Below are positions 35,272 to 43,836 of a stretch of 64,000 bases of DNA, in pieces. The stretch's first letter is position 1. Each line of letters opens with the position of its first letter. The notes beneath the pieces are model-generated. The model had not been told where the DNA came from and did not search any database. It saw only the letters and a program-made list of their open reading frames with translations. The translations under genes and the position numbers were made by a program. This DNA comes from an uncultured Amaricoccus sp. (GTDB lineage: Bacteria > Pseudomonadota > Alphaproteobacteria > Rhodobacterales > Rhodobacteraceae), in contig NZ_CALAGI010000105.1 of assembly GCF_937891315.1 (NCBI RefSeq), forward strand, positions 12,541 through 76,540. Direction: 5' to 3'.

Positions 35272-37109
35272 GGCACCTCCTCCTGGCTCTGGATCAGCCG
35301 CGCGCGGGTGCGGACGAAGGCGTTGATCGCGGCGTAGCGGGCGAAGAGCCGCGCGAGCAGGCCCGAAAGGAGAAGCCCGCTATGTCCACTCAGCAGCGAC
35401 TGGTCGATATCGAGCGTGACCTCCACCCCGCGGCCGAAGCACATCGGGCCGGAAAACGGCAACCGCTCGATCACGGGGCGCGCGCCGACCCGGGTGATGG
35501 AGCGGGCATGGCGGGCAAGGCCCGGGTCGCCCCGGTCGGCATAGAGTTCGAGCAAGGCGCGCAGCGGCGTCGCGGCCTCGCCGGCTTCCGCGAGGCTGAG
35601 AAAGTTCAGCGACAGTTGCGCGACCAGCCGCCAGGCCAGGTCGTCGGCGCGCGACTCGCCGGCCGGCCCGCTCGGCAGCGTGGCGGCGATCGCGCGCCGG
35701 GGCGGACGCAAGGCGCCAAGCAGGCGCACCTGCTCGACCGGATCACCGCTCTCGGGCGTCAGGCTGGGCGAATCGTCGAGGATCGGCAGGTCGCGGTTGG
35801 TGCAGAGCGCGCGGATGTCGAGCCGCTTGATCGGCCGGGCGCGACCGTCGCCCGCGGGACGCGAGATCGCGAGGAACACATCGTCCCCGGCGTAGGATGT
35901 CCGGGTCTGGCCCTGCCGCCGCTCATCCTCCGCCGGGCGGCGCGGCCTGCGCTCGGTCGAGAAGACCCAGCCACCGCCCCTTGTCTGGCCGAGGCTGAAC
36001 AGCTCCGGTACCAGGGCCTCGGGGCCTTCGGCGTCGCTGTCCTCCGCATGAGTGACGCGCAGGATCTCGAAGTCGCGCGGTCGGGCGCGGTCGGCATGCA
36101 CCACCTGCCGCGCGCGGCGGCCGTCGAGCTCCAGCGTGCCGCATTCCCGCTCGAAGAGATTCACGATCGGCGTCGCATGGAGCAGCAGGTCGGCGGGACG
36201 CAGGCCGGCGAGTTCGGGCGTGGCGCGGCGGAACAGGATCAGGATCTCCAGCCGCCCGGCCGAGGCGCGGACGATGGGCGCGAGGCCGTCCAGCCGGGCG
36301 AAATGGAACCGCTCGGGAGCGACGAAATATTCGCGCAGGAGCCGATATCCCTCGAAGCTCGGGCGGGAGCGTGGCAGCAGCGCCTCGTCGTCGCGGATGC
36401 CGATCATCTCCGGCCGGGGCAGGGCGGAGACAGGGTTCGCGCGGCCCTCCGCCCGGGCGCCGACGGCGGCGCAGGCGCCGAAGAGCGCATCGAACAGCGC
36501 CGGCGCGCGGGCGCGGTCGGCGAAATGCAGATCGAGCCGGTCGAGCGACAGCTCGGCCAGCGTGCCCTTGCCGAGCCGCCCGAGCGTGAGGCGCAGACCC
36601 GAGACACCACCCGCGCCGCCGATCGCCCCGATCCCGGCGGCGGCGAGCGCGCCCCGGTCCTGCAGGTAGTCGACGCCGGTGATCTCGATCGGCCACAGCG
36701 TGACATCCTGCGCCGTCGTGTAGGTGCAGCGGGTGGAAAGCCCGGGCCGCAGGCTCGAGACGAGTCGCGTGCCGCGGCGGACCACGTGCCCGCCGAGCAT
36801 GGTCAGCACCTGCTGTCCCGGCTTCAGCGCGACGATGCCGGTCGCGGGCGCCGGTGCGATCAGGTCGGGATAGAGCGCCTCGATCACGTCGCGGGCGAAC
36901 CGCGCCCCCTCGGCATCGACCTTCAGCCGGGTGCGCGCCGCGAGGAAGGCGACGCCTTCCAGCAGCCGCTCGACGTAAGGATCGGGGCAGGGAACCGTGT
37001 CGAGCGACAGGTTGCGGGCGACGGCGGGATGCATGTCGGCGAATTCGGCCGCCAGTGCCCGGATATGGCCAAGCTCGTCTTCGTAATAGTCGAGAAAGAC
37101 CCGGTCCAA
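35235..37109 (-). CDS. tssF: T6SS baseplate protein TssF
   Basis: 624 residues, the main wedge subunit, partner of TssG. N terminus LDYYEDELGHIRALAAEFAD and DPYVERLLEGVAFLAARTRL are diagnostic. The C-terminal half contains LNFLSLAEAGEAATPLRALL and FGRGVEVTLDIDQ. The start is TTG at 37109, 2 bases after the tssE stop; no ATG or GTG fits the conserved N terminus. Confidence 0.93.
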   Translation of the reverse strand: MDRVFLDYYEDELGHIRALAAEFADMHPAVARNLSLDTVPCPDPYVERLLEGVAFLAARTRLKVDAEGARFARDVIEALYPDLIAPAPATGIVALKPGQQVLTMLGGHVVRRGTRLVSSLRPGLSTRCTYTTAQDVTLWPIEITGVDYLQDRGALAAAGIGAIGGAGGVSGLRLTLGRLGKGTLAELSLDRLDLHFADRARAPALFDALFGACAAVGARAEGRANPVSALPRPEMIGIRDDEALLPRSRPSFEGYRLLREYFVAPERFHFARLDGLAPIVRASAGRLEILILFRRATPELAGLRPADLLLHATPIVNLFERECGTLELDGRRARQVVHADRARPRDFEILRVTHAEDSDAEGPEALVPELFSLGQTRGGGWVFSTERRPRRPAEDERRQGQTRTSYAGDDVFLAISRPAGDGRARPIKRLDIRALCTNRDLPILDDSPSLTPESGDPVEQVRLLGALRPPRRAIAATLPSGPAGESRADDLAWRLVAQLSLNFLSLAEAGEAATPLRALLELYADRGDPGLARHARSITRVGARPVIERLPFSGPMCFGRGVEVTLDIDQSLLSGHSGLLLSGLLARLFARYAAINAFVRTRARLIQSQEEVPWPMTPGRRGLI

Positions 37110-37111
37110 GC

Positions 37112-37831
37112 TCAGGCCCCCCGCGTTTCGGTCCGCGCCCGTCCGTTGTCGAGGTCGATCATGGTGCGCAGCCGCAACCGCTCCGGCGCGGGCGCCATGA
37201 TCAGGAGCGCGTCGATCTCGATGCGGAGCCCGGCCGCCTTGTCCGCCGTGGTGACGGTGACCTTTGTCGCCCCGGGCTTCAGCCGCGGCTCGAAGGTGGC
37301 GAGGATGCCGAGAATCTCGCGCGCCAGCGCCTCGCGGTCGAAGTCGCGGCTGGAGCGGCCGGCGAAGGCCGGGACGCCGTAGTTCACCACGCTGCGCCGC
37401 GCCTCCGGGAAGTCGGCGAGCGAAGGCGGATCGTCGGGCAGGGCGGCGGCCTCGGCGTCGGTAAGGAGCGGCGTCGCCTCGAAGCGTTCGGTATTGAACA
37501 GCGCCTCGATGTCGCGGCGCACCGCCTCGCGCAGCACGTCGGGCGAGACAACGATGCCACGCTCCTCCAGTTCGGCCCGGCGCCGCTCCTGATGGAGGAC
37601 ACGGCGCAGGCTCTTGCGCTGCTCCGCCGTCAGGGTCGCGTCGGCGTCGATGGCGCGGGCGCCGGCGTCGAGCAGCGCGGTCAGCCGCTCGGCGCCGATC
37701 TCGGCTTCCAGCAGGCGGCGGAGCCAGCCGATTTCGGAGCCGAGCCCGGGCAGATCGTTGACGAGCCGGTCCCAGAGCGAGGGCTGGACCGACTCGCGCG
37801 TCGCCCGCGCTGGCGCCTCCGGCTGTTTCAC
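37112..37831 (-). CDS. tssE: T6SS baseplate protein TssE, extended form
   Basis: 239 residues; the family is usually ~130-170. The C-terminal ~130 residues hold the gp25-like lysozyme-fold core (AVRRDIEALFNTER, VNYGVPAFAGRSSRDFDREA, FEPRLKPGATKVTVTT). The N terminus has SLWDRLVNDLPG, common in TssE, then an extra Arg/Glu-rich helical segment (~45-90). GTG start at 37831. It follows hcp by 13 bases. Confidence 0.88.
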   Translation of the reverse strand: MKQPEAPARATRESVQPSLWDRLVNDLPGLGSEIGWLRRLLEAEIGAERLTALLDAGARAIDADATLTAEQRKSLRRVLHQERRRAELEERGIVVSPDVLREAVRRDIEALFNTERFEATPLLTDAEAAALPDDPPSLADFPEARRSVVNYGVPAFAGRSSRDFDREALAREILGILATFEPRLKPGATKVTVTTADKAAGLRIEIDALLIMAPAPERLRLRTMIDLDNGRARTETRGA

Positions 37832-37844
37832 GCGCCCGCCTCTC

Positions 37845-38321
37845 TCACTTGGCCACGCGGACGTTCATCTCGACCTCGTGGTCCGTGTCGTAGGCGAACT
37901 TGATGGCGTGATAGGCAAATCCCACCCGTTCCTCCAGAAGATCGGGTTCCTCCTCGGCCTGGGTCACTTCGTATTTCATCACCGAGGCATCGGTCAGGGT
38001 GACGACGAGATAGTCCGAAGTTTCGCCGTCGATGGTGCGGCGAGCGGAAAAGACCACCTCGTCGAGCGGGGTATTGTCGAACAGCGCCTTCTTCAGATAG
38101 GGCGACGACATGTCATAGTACTTTGTAAAGATTATCATATCCAGATTGACCCTGCCGCGCCGCGACAGGCTGTTCGGGTCATAGGGCGCGTCCATGGCGA
38201 ATCTGAAACCATGGACCTCGATCTCCTCCTCATGCCCGTCCCGTTCGCTCGGTCCCGGTATGTCGGGGACCTTCAGGAATCCGTCGATCTTGGTGATTGT
38301 CGTTCCGTCGGCTCTCGGCAT
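37845..38321 (-). CDS. hcp: T6SS tube protein Hcp (TssD)
   Basis: 158 residues, hexameric tube subunit exported by T6SS and carrier of small effectors. Typical beta-barrel pattern: TKIDGFLKVPDIPG, EEIEVHGFRFAMD, GRVNLDMIIFTKYYDMSSPY, YLVVTLTDASVMKYEV. The start at 38321 is preceded by a strong ribosome site (AAGGGGGAG), as expected for the most abundant T6SS protein. Confidence 0.95.
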   Translation of the reverse strand: MPRADGTTITKIDGFLKVPDIPGPSERDGHEEEIEVHGFRFAMDAPYDPNSLSRRGRVNLDMIIFTKYYDMSSPYLKKALFDNTPLDEVVFSARRTIDGETSDYLVVTLTDASVMKYEVTQAEEEPDLLEERVGFAYHAIKFAYDTDHEVEMNVRVAK

Positions 38322-38365
38322 GCGTGTCTCCCCCTTGGATCTGGGTCAGGATCGGGACTTCATGA

Positions 38366-39874
38366 TCAGGATTTCACGGACGGCAGCTCGGAGACCAGCC
38401 GCAGCGAGGCGTTGATCCCTTCGAGCTGATAGTGCGGTCGCAGGTAGAAGCGGGCGGCGTAGTAACCCGGCCGTCCCTCGACGCTGTCGACCTGGACCTC
38501 GGCGGCGGCGAGCGGACGCCGGGCGCGGGCCTTGTCGTCGGCGAAGGCCGGATTGGCCAGCACGTAGCGGTTGATCCATTCGGTCAGCCAGGTCTGCATG
38601 TCGGCGCGCTCCTTGAAGGTGCCGACCTTGTCGCGGGCGATCGCCTTGAGATAATGGGCGAAGCGCGACACCGGGAACAGATAGGGCAGGTTGGCGCTCA
38701 GCCGCTCGTTGGCCTGCGCGTCGGGATCGACCAGCCGTCCAGCCCGCGCCTCGTCGTCCTGCAGCGAATGCGCGCCGATGAAGGCGGCGAGGTCGGTGTT
38801 CTTGCGGTGCAGGATCGGCATCAGCCCGAGCTTGGCCAGTTCCGCCTCGCGCCGGTCGTCGATCGCCACCTCGGTGGGGCATTTCATCGCCACCGAGCCG
38901 TCGTCGGTCGGGAAGGTATGCACCGGCAGGTTGATCACCGTGCCGCCCGATTCCACGCCCCGGATCTGCGTGCCCCAGCCATAGAGCTTGTGGCTGCGGT
39001 TGATGTTCACCCCCATCGGAAAGGCGGCGTTCATCCAGACGTATTTGTCGTGATCCTGGTTCACCTCCTCCTCGAAGGCGAAGCCCTTCACCGGCACCGT
39101 CTCCGCGCCATAGGGCAGGCGCGCCAGAACCCGCGGCATGGTGAGGCCGATATAGCGCGCATCCTCGCTCTCGCGCAGCGATTGCCAGGAGGCATAGGCG
39201 GGCGAGGAGACGATCTGCTGCAGATCCTGCGGGTTCGGCAGTTCCTGCCAGCTGTCCATGCGGAACAGGTTGGGCGAGGCGGCCGCGACGAACGGGGTGT
39301 GCGCCGAGGCGCAGATGCCCGACAGATTGCGCAGCAGGCCGACGTCCTTCGGATGGTTGGAGAACTCGTAGCCGCCCACCAGACAACCGAAGGGTTCGCC
39401 GCCGAACATCGAATATTCGTCGGTATAGACCTTGCGGAACACCGGGCTCTGGTCCCACATCTGGCCCTCGTAATCCTCGAGGGTATCGGCCAGCTGCTCC
39501 TTGGAGATATTGAGCACGCGGATCTTCAGCTTCTGATCGGTCTCGGTATTGTTGATGAGATAGTATAGGCCCCGCCAGGTGCCCTCCATCTCCCGCAGCT
39601 CGGGGGCGTGCAGGATCTCGTTCACCTGCTCGGACAGCATGCCGTCGATGCCGGCGATCAGGGATTTGATCGACTTGATGGCATTCGAGGAGATGGTCGT
39701 CGTCTCGGACCTCGCCCGCGCGGCGAGGGCGAGGTTGCGCACGAGGCCGCGCAGCTTGTCGCTGTCGTCCTTCTTGACGCGAAAATCCTTTTCCAGAAGT
39801 TCGCTGAACTCGCCGAGATCGACGGCCTCCGCTTCCGCGACGCCGGCGGCGACGGCCTTTTCCTGTTCGGCCAT
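38366..39874 (-). CDS. tssC: T6SS contractile sheath large subunit TssC
   Basis: 502 residues. Conserved sheath motifs: LISGIDG-like LIAGIDGMLSEQVNEILH, LEGTWRGLYYLINNTET (as EMEGTWRGLYYLINN), GGEPFGCLVGGYEFSN, MPRVLARLPYG, and the C-terminal beta strand region FYLRPHYQLEGINASLRLVS. Pairs with TssB to form the sheath; 3 bases upstream of tssB in genome order, translated just after it. Confidence 0.96.
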   Translation of the reverse strand: MAEQEKAVAAGVAEAEAVDLGEFSELLEKDFRVKKDDSDKLRGLVRNLALAARARSETTTISSNAIKSIKSLIAGIDGMLSEQVNEILHAPELREMEGTWRGLYYLINNTETDQKLKIRVLNISKEQLADTLEDYEGQMWDQSPVFRKVYTDEYSMFGGEPFGCLVGGYEFSNHPKDVGLLRNLSGICASAHTPFVAAASPNLFRMDSWQELPNPQDLQQIVSSPAYASWQSLRESEDARYIGLTMPRVLARLPYGAETVPVKGFAFEEEVNQDHDKYVWMNAAFPMGVNINRSHKLYGWGTQIRGVESGGTVINLPVHTFPTDDGSVAMKCPTEVAIDDRREAELAKLGLMPILHRKNTDLAAFIGAHSLQDDEARAGRLVDPDAQANERLSANLPYLFPVSRFAHYLKAIARDKVGTFKERADMQTWLTEWINRYVLANPAFADDKARARRPLAAAEVQVDSVEGRPGYYAARFYLRPHYQLEGINASLRLVSELPSVKS

Positions 39875-39877
39875 GGC

Positions 39878-40408
39878 TCAGCCCTCCGTCTTGTCGCCGA
39901 GCGACTGGTCCGCCAACTGCCGCAGCAGCGGCTCGTTGTTCAGGAGCTGGGCGATGCGCTTCTCCGCGTCGATCCGCCCGTCCATATAGCCGAGCAATTC
40001 CTCGAGTTGGCGGCGCATCCGCAGGATCTCGGCCAGTTGAGGGACTTGCATCGCGATCTTGTCGGGCGCGAAATCGCCCATCGAGTTGAAGGTGAGGTCG
40101 ATGGCCATCTCCTCGTCCTTCTCCTCGCCCTCGGGTTGCGGCAGGGTGTTCTTCACCCGCGCCTTCACCCGTGGCCCCAGCGCCTCCATGAACTTGTTGA
40201 AGCGTCCGGCGTCGGTCTCGACGAAGGCGCGGTCCGGCACCGGCTTCATCGCCTCCGGCGTCTGCGATGCGCCGGAGAGATCGGCCATCACGCCCATGAC
40301 AAAGGGCAGCTCGATGGTGGTCGGACTGCCGTAGTGCTCGACGTCATAGGCGATCTGCACGCGGGGCGCGCGGTTGCGTTCAATGACCTTGGCCTTGCTC
40401 TCACTCAT
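39878..40408 (-). CDS. tssB: T6SS contractile sheath small subunit TssB
   Basis: 176 residues. Family motifs RVQIAYDVEHYGSPTTIELP, FVMGVMADLSG, GRFNKFMEALGPRVKARVKN and a long C-terminal helix (LRRQLEELLGYMDGRIDAEK region). Its partner tssC follows directly. Confidence 0.96.
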   Translation of the reverse strand: MSESKAKVIERNRAPRVQIAYDVEHYGSPTTIELPFVMGVMADLSGASQTPEAMKPVPDRAFVETDAGRFNKFMEALGPRVKARVKNTLPQPEGEEKDEEMAIDLTFNSMGDFAPDKIAMQVPQLAEILRMRRQLEELLGYMDGRIDAEKRIAQLLNNEPLLRQLADQSLGDKTEG

Positions 40409-40410
40409 GC

Positions 40411-41550
40411 TTATTCACCTTTTGTCCGTTGTTTGCCCGCGTCGGGAACGCCGGCGAGAAGGCGGAATTCCTTGAGCCCCGAGGGGGCGAGGTCTTCCAT
40501 GAGTTGCAGGAAATCCATCGGCACCATGCGCCGGACGCGGCGGACGAGATGCGGGATCGGGCTCGAAGGCTCGGTCCGGTCGTAGAAGGCGATGACGAGA
40601 TCGAGGCATTTCACCACCTCGTCGCGCGTGGCGATCCGGTCCGGCAACCCGCCCGAAAACACCTGGGCCACGGCCGCCATCGCGACCGGCGCGGCCCCTT
40701 CGGCCGGTGCCGGCGTCGGTTCCGCCGTCGATGCGGGCGCCGATGCCGGCGCGGCGCGTTCCAGCGAGCCGGCGACGCCCGCGAGGAACCCTGTGAGATC
40801 CGCCAGCACCGGCGCCGTCTCGCCGAGGCTCGCCTTGAGCGCGACCTCGACGGCGGCGACCGCCTCGGCGGCGGCGCGCGCCTCGGCCAGCATGCGCGCG
40901 AGGCCGTCGGGATCAAGCTCGGCCTGTGCCTTGCAACCCCGGCCGACCCGGCTCAGCAGGTCGTCATGGGCCGCGGCGAGCGCCGCCTTGTCGGCCTCGG
41001 TCGCCATCCGCGGCGCCTTGGCCAGCACGGCCTGGACGCTGAGCACGCCGCGTTCGAGATCGCGGCCGCTGACCCGGCCGACGCCGCGCGGCGCCATCAT
41101 CTCCATCGCCCGCAGATCGCCGAGCAGCCCGTCGGGATCGCCCTGCATCTGGGCGAGCGCGTTGATCCGCCGCCGCGCCGCGTCGCGCGGCGGCCCATCG
41201 CGCAGTTCCGGATGCAGGCCGTCCCAATGTTCGGACAAGGTGCGGGCGATCAGGGTCAGCCCGTCGCCGAGCCCGGCGAGCCCCCGCTCGTTGGCGAGCG
41301 CGCGGGTGACGATGACGAGCAGCCGCAGGTCGCGGCCGCGCGGCCGCAGCGCCTCGGCCTGGCGCAGCACCTCGGCCCAGTCGACCGGTACGTTGGTCTC
41401 GGCGATCGGGTTGTTGCGCTCGTCCCGCACCACCTCGACGCGCGGCTGGGTCAGCCGTTCGATCTCGTGAAATCGCGGGTCGTCGCGCAGGCTCTCGCCG
41501 GAAGGGTTCTCGCCATCCAGCGGTCGCAACCAGGGATCGAAGTCAAACAA
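40411..41550 (-). CDS. tssA: T6SS assembly protein TssA
   Basis: 379 residues with the ImpA N-terminal domain (PLDGENPSGESLRDDPRF, RDLRLLVIVTRALANERGL, EHWDGLHPEL). TssA proteins start baseplate docking or cap the growing sheath. The C-terminal part (GLPDRIATRDEVVKCLDLVI, PSSPIPHLVRRVRRMVPMDF) is the short ImpA-type C terminus, which marks the class. Start TTG at 41550 lies next to a small palindrome. First structural gene after ppkA. Confidence 0.92.
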   Translation of the reverse strand: MFDFDPWLRPLDGENPSGESLRDDPRFHEIERLTQPRVEVVRDERNNPIAETNVPVDWAEVLRQAEALRPRGRDLRLLVIVTRALANERGLAGLGDGLTLIARTLSEHWDGLHPELRDGPPRDAARRRINALAQMQGDPDGLLGDLRAMEMMAPRGVGRVSGRDLERGVLSVQAVLAKAPRMATEADKAALAAAHDDLLSRVGRGCKAQAELDPDGLARMLAEARAAAEAVAAVEVALKASLGETAPVLADLTGFLAGVAGSLERAAPASAPASTAEPTPAPAEGAAPVAMAAVAQVFSGGLPDRIATRDEVVKCLDLVIAFYDRTEPSSPIPHLVRRVRRMVPMDFLQLMEDLAPSGLKEFRLLAGVPDAGKQRTKGE

Positions 41551-41567
41551 CGAATCACCCCGATTCG
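41551..41567. promoter_or_regulatory. Small palindrome at the tssA start
   Basis: Inverted repeat CGAATC-N5-GATTCG directly before the TTG start of tssA. Its G-rich centre (GGGG on the minus strand) is the only candidate ribosome site. The AT-richer gap between ppkA and tssA (41551-41639) could also hold a promoter, but no good boxes were seen. Confidence 0.25.
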
Positions 41568-41639
41568 GGAGGTTTCAAAAGATTCCTTTAGAACGCTTAA
41601 TCGTACCACATTTCAGGCAAGACGCTGGAAAAAATAGCG

Positions 41640-43724
41640 CTATTGCCGCGTATCTATCAGCCGGCTCGTCACCGACAGCACCTTGACGTCACCCTTGGCG
41701 ATGACCTCTCGCAGCCCTTGTGCGAAGGATTCTACCGATTCCGTCGTCGGGCGCATGACCGCGAAGAGCGGCGCGTCGGTATGCATGGCGATGACGAGGC
41801 TCTTGCCGAAAGTGTCGTCCACGGTAAAGGCGAGCTTGCCCGGATCGGCCGCCGCCTCCGCGCTCGAATAGGCGACCCGGATGTCGCGCACTCCGCCGTC
41901 GAGCGTGCCAATCGCGGCGAGCGCGTTGTCCGGCCGGCCGATGTTCGGCAGGATGTTGAAGAGGTTTCCGGTCACGTCCGCGATGCCGACCCAGAGATAG
42001 CCGCTGTCGAGCGTACCGGGAGCCAGCACGTCGATCACCGGATTGTCGCCCACGGCGTAGACCCCCGACATGTTCGGCGCGACGGCCGCCTCGCTGGCCG
42101 AGCCGGTGCCGAAGACGATCGAGATCGGCCCGGCCGCCACCTCCGGCAGCAGCGCCTGCACCGCGCAGAGCTGGGGGTTCAGCACCGTGAGATCGACCCG
42201 CGCCACCCGGTCGCCGACGCGGGCGTCGAGTGCCGCGCGGATCGCGGCGGCGTCGGCCTGCGTCGCCACGGCGCCGGCGATGCCGACGGTGCCTTCCAGC
42301 GGATAGTCCTCGCCAGGTGGCGGGGTCTGCGCCAGCGGACCGCAGGTCGCGAGCGGGGCGAGCAGGGTGGCGACGTCGCGGGGGTCGAGATGGCGGGGGC
42401 CGGTGCCGATCCGGGCGCGGCCGTCGAATCCGCCTTCCCGCGCCGCGATTGCGAAACGCCCGGCGGCGGCGTCGTGCGCCGCGCGGTCGGGGGCGAGCCC
42501 GGTCAGCGTCGCCTCGCCGCCACTGATATCGAGCCGCCATTCGTCGAGCCCCGCGGCGCTGTCGAGCAGGGCGACCACCGCGGCGGCCCAGGTCGGCGTC
42601 GGCGCGCCGCGGGCGATCCGCAGCGAGTCGGCCGGAACCGCCGCCGCCGCCGCGGCGGCGAAGGCCGATGTGATCGCCTCGCGCCCGGCCGCGTCCGGCG
42701 CATAACCCGCCAGCAGCGCGGCGCCGGTCGCCTCGACCGAGGCGCTGAGCGTGAAGGGGGCGACTTCCGGCTCCGCCGGGCGAAACAATCGGTCGAAGGC
42801 GCCGAATCCCCAGGCCCCGGCCAGCGCGACGATGATCGCGGTGACGACCGCGAGCCAGCGCCGGGAGCGGCGCGGCGCCGGCTTCGCGCTCAGCGGCTTC
42901 AGCGCCCGCTGGATCTCGGTGGCGACGGCGGCGGCGCTCGGCGGCCGGCGCGCCGGGTCGGGCTGGGTCAGGTCGGCGATGAGCGCGCGCAAGGGTTCGG
43001 GCACGCCGGCGAGATCCAGTGGCTGGGCCTTGCGCCGCATCACCTCGCCCGGGCTGCCGCCCATGTCGGGCACACGGCCGCGAAAGCTGGCGAGCAGCGA
43101 TGCGCCGAGCGCGTAGAGATCCGAGCGCGGCTCGGCCCGCCCGTCCAACTGTTCGGGGGCCGCGTATTCGTACTTGCCGGCGAAATCATTGCCGACGATG
43201 GTCCTCGCGCCTTCCCGGCTGTCCTTGGCGATGCCGAAGTCGATGATCACCGCGCGGTCCGGCTCGCCCCCGCGCAGGATGATATTGTCAGGCGACAGGT
43301 CGCGGTGGACGATGCCGCGGGCGTGGGTCGCCTTCAGTCCCTCGGCGACCCGCAGGCCGACGACCATGAGATCGCGCGGCGGCACGCCCCCCCGCGCCAG
43401 CAGATCGCTGAGCGGCACGCCGTCGACATAGTCCATGACAAGATAGACCGGTCCCTCCGCCACGCGACCGCAGTCGGTATAGCGCACCACCGCGTCGTCG
43501 GTGATCTCCCGGATCTCCTCCTCGCGCTTCATCAACTCGACATAGTCGGCATTGCCGGAGAAGGCGCGGCTCAGCGCCTTGATCGCCACCACGCGCCCGG
43601 TGATCTGGTTGCGGGCGCGATAGACCTCGCCGGTGCCGCCGCGACCGAGCACGCCTTCGATCTCATAGGTATTGTTGAGCACCTGCCCCTTGCGGAAGAT
43701 GTCACCGGGCAGCGGGTCGATCAT
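41640..43724 (-). CDS. ppkA: T6SS Ser/Thr protein kinase PpkA
   Basis: 694-residue membrane kinase. Kinase domain ~18-275: P-loop GRGGTGEVY, VAIKAL (Lys), HRDLSPDNI in the catalytic loop, IIDFGIAKDS for DFG, YAAPEQLDG. The usual Lys of HRDLKxxN is Ser here; Asp and Asn remain. One span near 288-306 and a periplasmic part with two repeated ~70-residue units then a T6SS-type domain (PGKLAFTVDDTFGKSLVIAM near the end). It would sense an envelope signal and phosphorylate TagH. First gene of the long minus-strand operon, divergent from clpV. Confidence 0.9.
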   Translation of the reverse strand: MIDPLPGDIFRKGQVLNNTYEIEGVLGRGGTGEVYRARNQITGRVVAIKALSRAFSGNADYVELMKREEEIREITDDAVVRYTDCGRVAEGPVYLVMDYVDGVPLSDLLARGGVPPRDLMVVGLRVAEGLKATHARGIVHRDLSPDNIILRGGEPDRAVIIDFGIAKDSREGARTIVGNDFAGKYEYAAPEQLDGRAEPRSDLYALGASLLASFRGRVPDMGGSPGEVMRRKAQPLDLAGVPEPLRALIADLTQPDPARRPPSAAAVATEIQRALKPLSAKPAPRRSRRWLAVVTAIIVALAGAWGFGAFDRLFRPAEPEVAPFTLSASVEATGAALLAGYAPDAAGREAITSAFAAAAAAAVPADSLRIARGAPTPTWAAAVVALLDSAAGLDEWRLDISGGEATLTGLAPDRAAHDAAAGRFAIAAREGGFDGRARIGTGPRHLDPRDVATLLAPLATCGPLAQTPPPGEDYPLEGTVGIAGAVATQADAAAIRAALDARVGDRVARVDLTVLNPQLCAVQALLPEVAAGPISIVFGTGSASEAAVAPNMSGVYAVGDNPVIDVLAPGTLDSGYLWVGIADVTGNLFNILPNIGRPDNALAAIGTLDGGVRDIRVAYSSAEAAADPGKLAFTVDDTFGKSLVIAMHTDAPLFAVMRPTTESVESFAQGLREVIAKGDVKVLSVTSRLIDTRQ

Positions 43725-43746
43725 CGACGCCTCCGAAGCCTGCGCG

Positions 43747-43766
43747 CCGCGATTGTATTGTCGCGG
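43747..43766. promoter_or_regulatory. Inverted repeat between ppkA and clpV, possible operator
   Basis: Perfect 6-bp inverted repeat CCGCGA-N8-TCGCGG, 22 bases upstream of the ppkA start and ~70 upstream of the clpV start. It sits in the only divergent control region of the core T6SS cluster (43725-43836), so a regulator bound here could act on both operons. Confidence 0.35.
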
Positions 43767-43836
43767 TTTTGTGGCATTCTATCAGGCAAGGCGGCGTATG
43801 CGCGGAAATTTATCCGCTCCCCCGAAAGGCCAGCCC

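Noticed and set aside
41595..41609. Possible sigma-54 promoter upstream of tssA
   Set aside because: GG and GC are 9 bases apart instead of 10 and the flanking bases match poorly.
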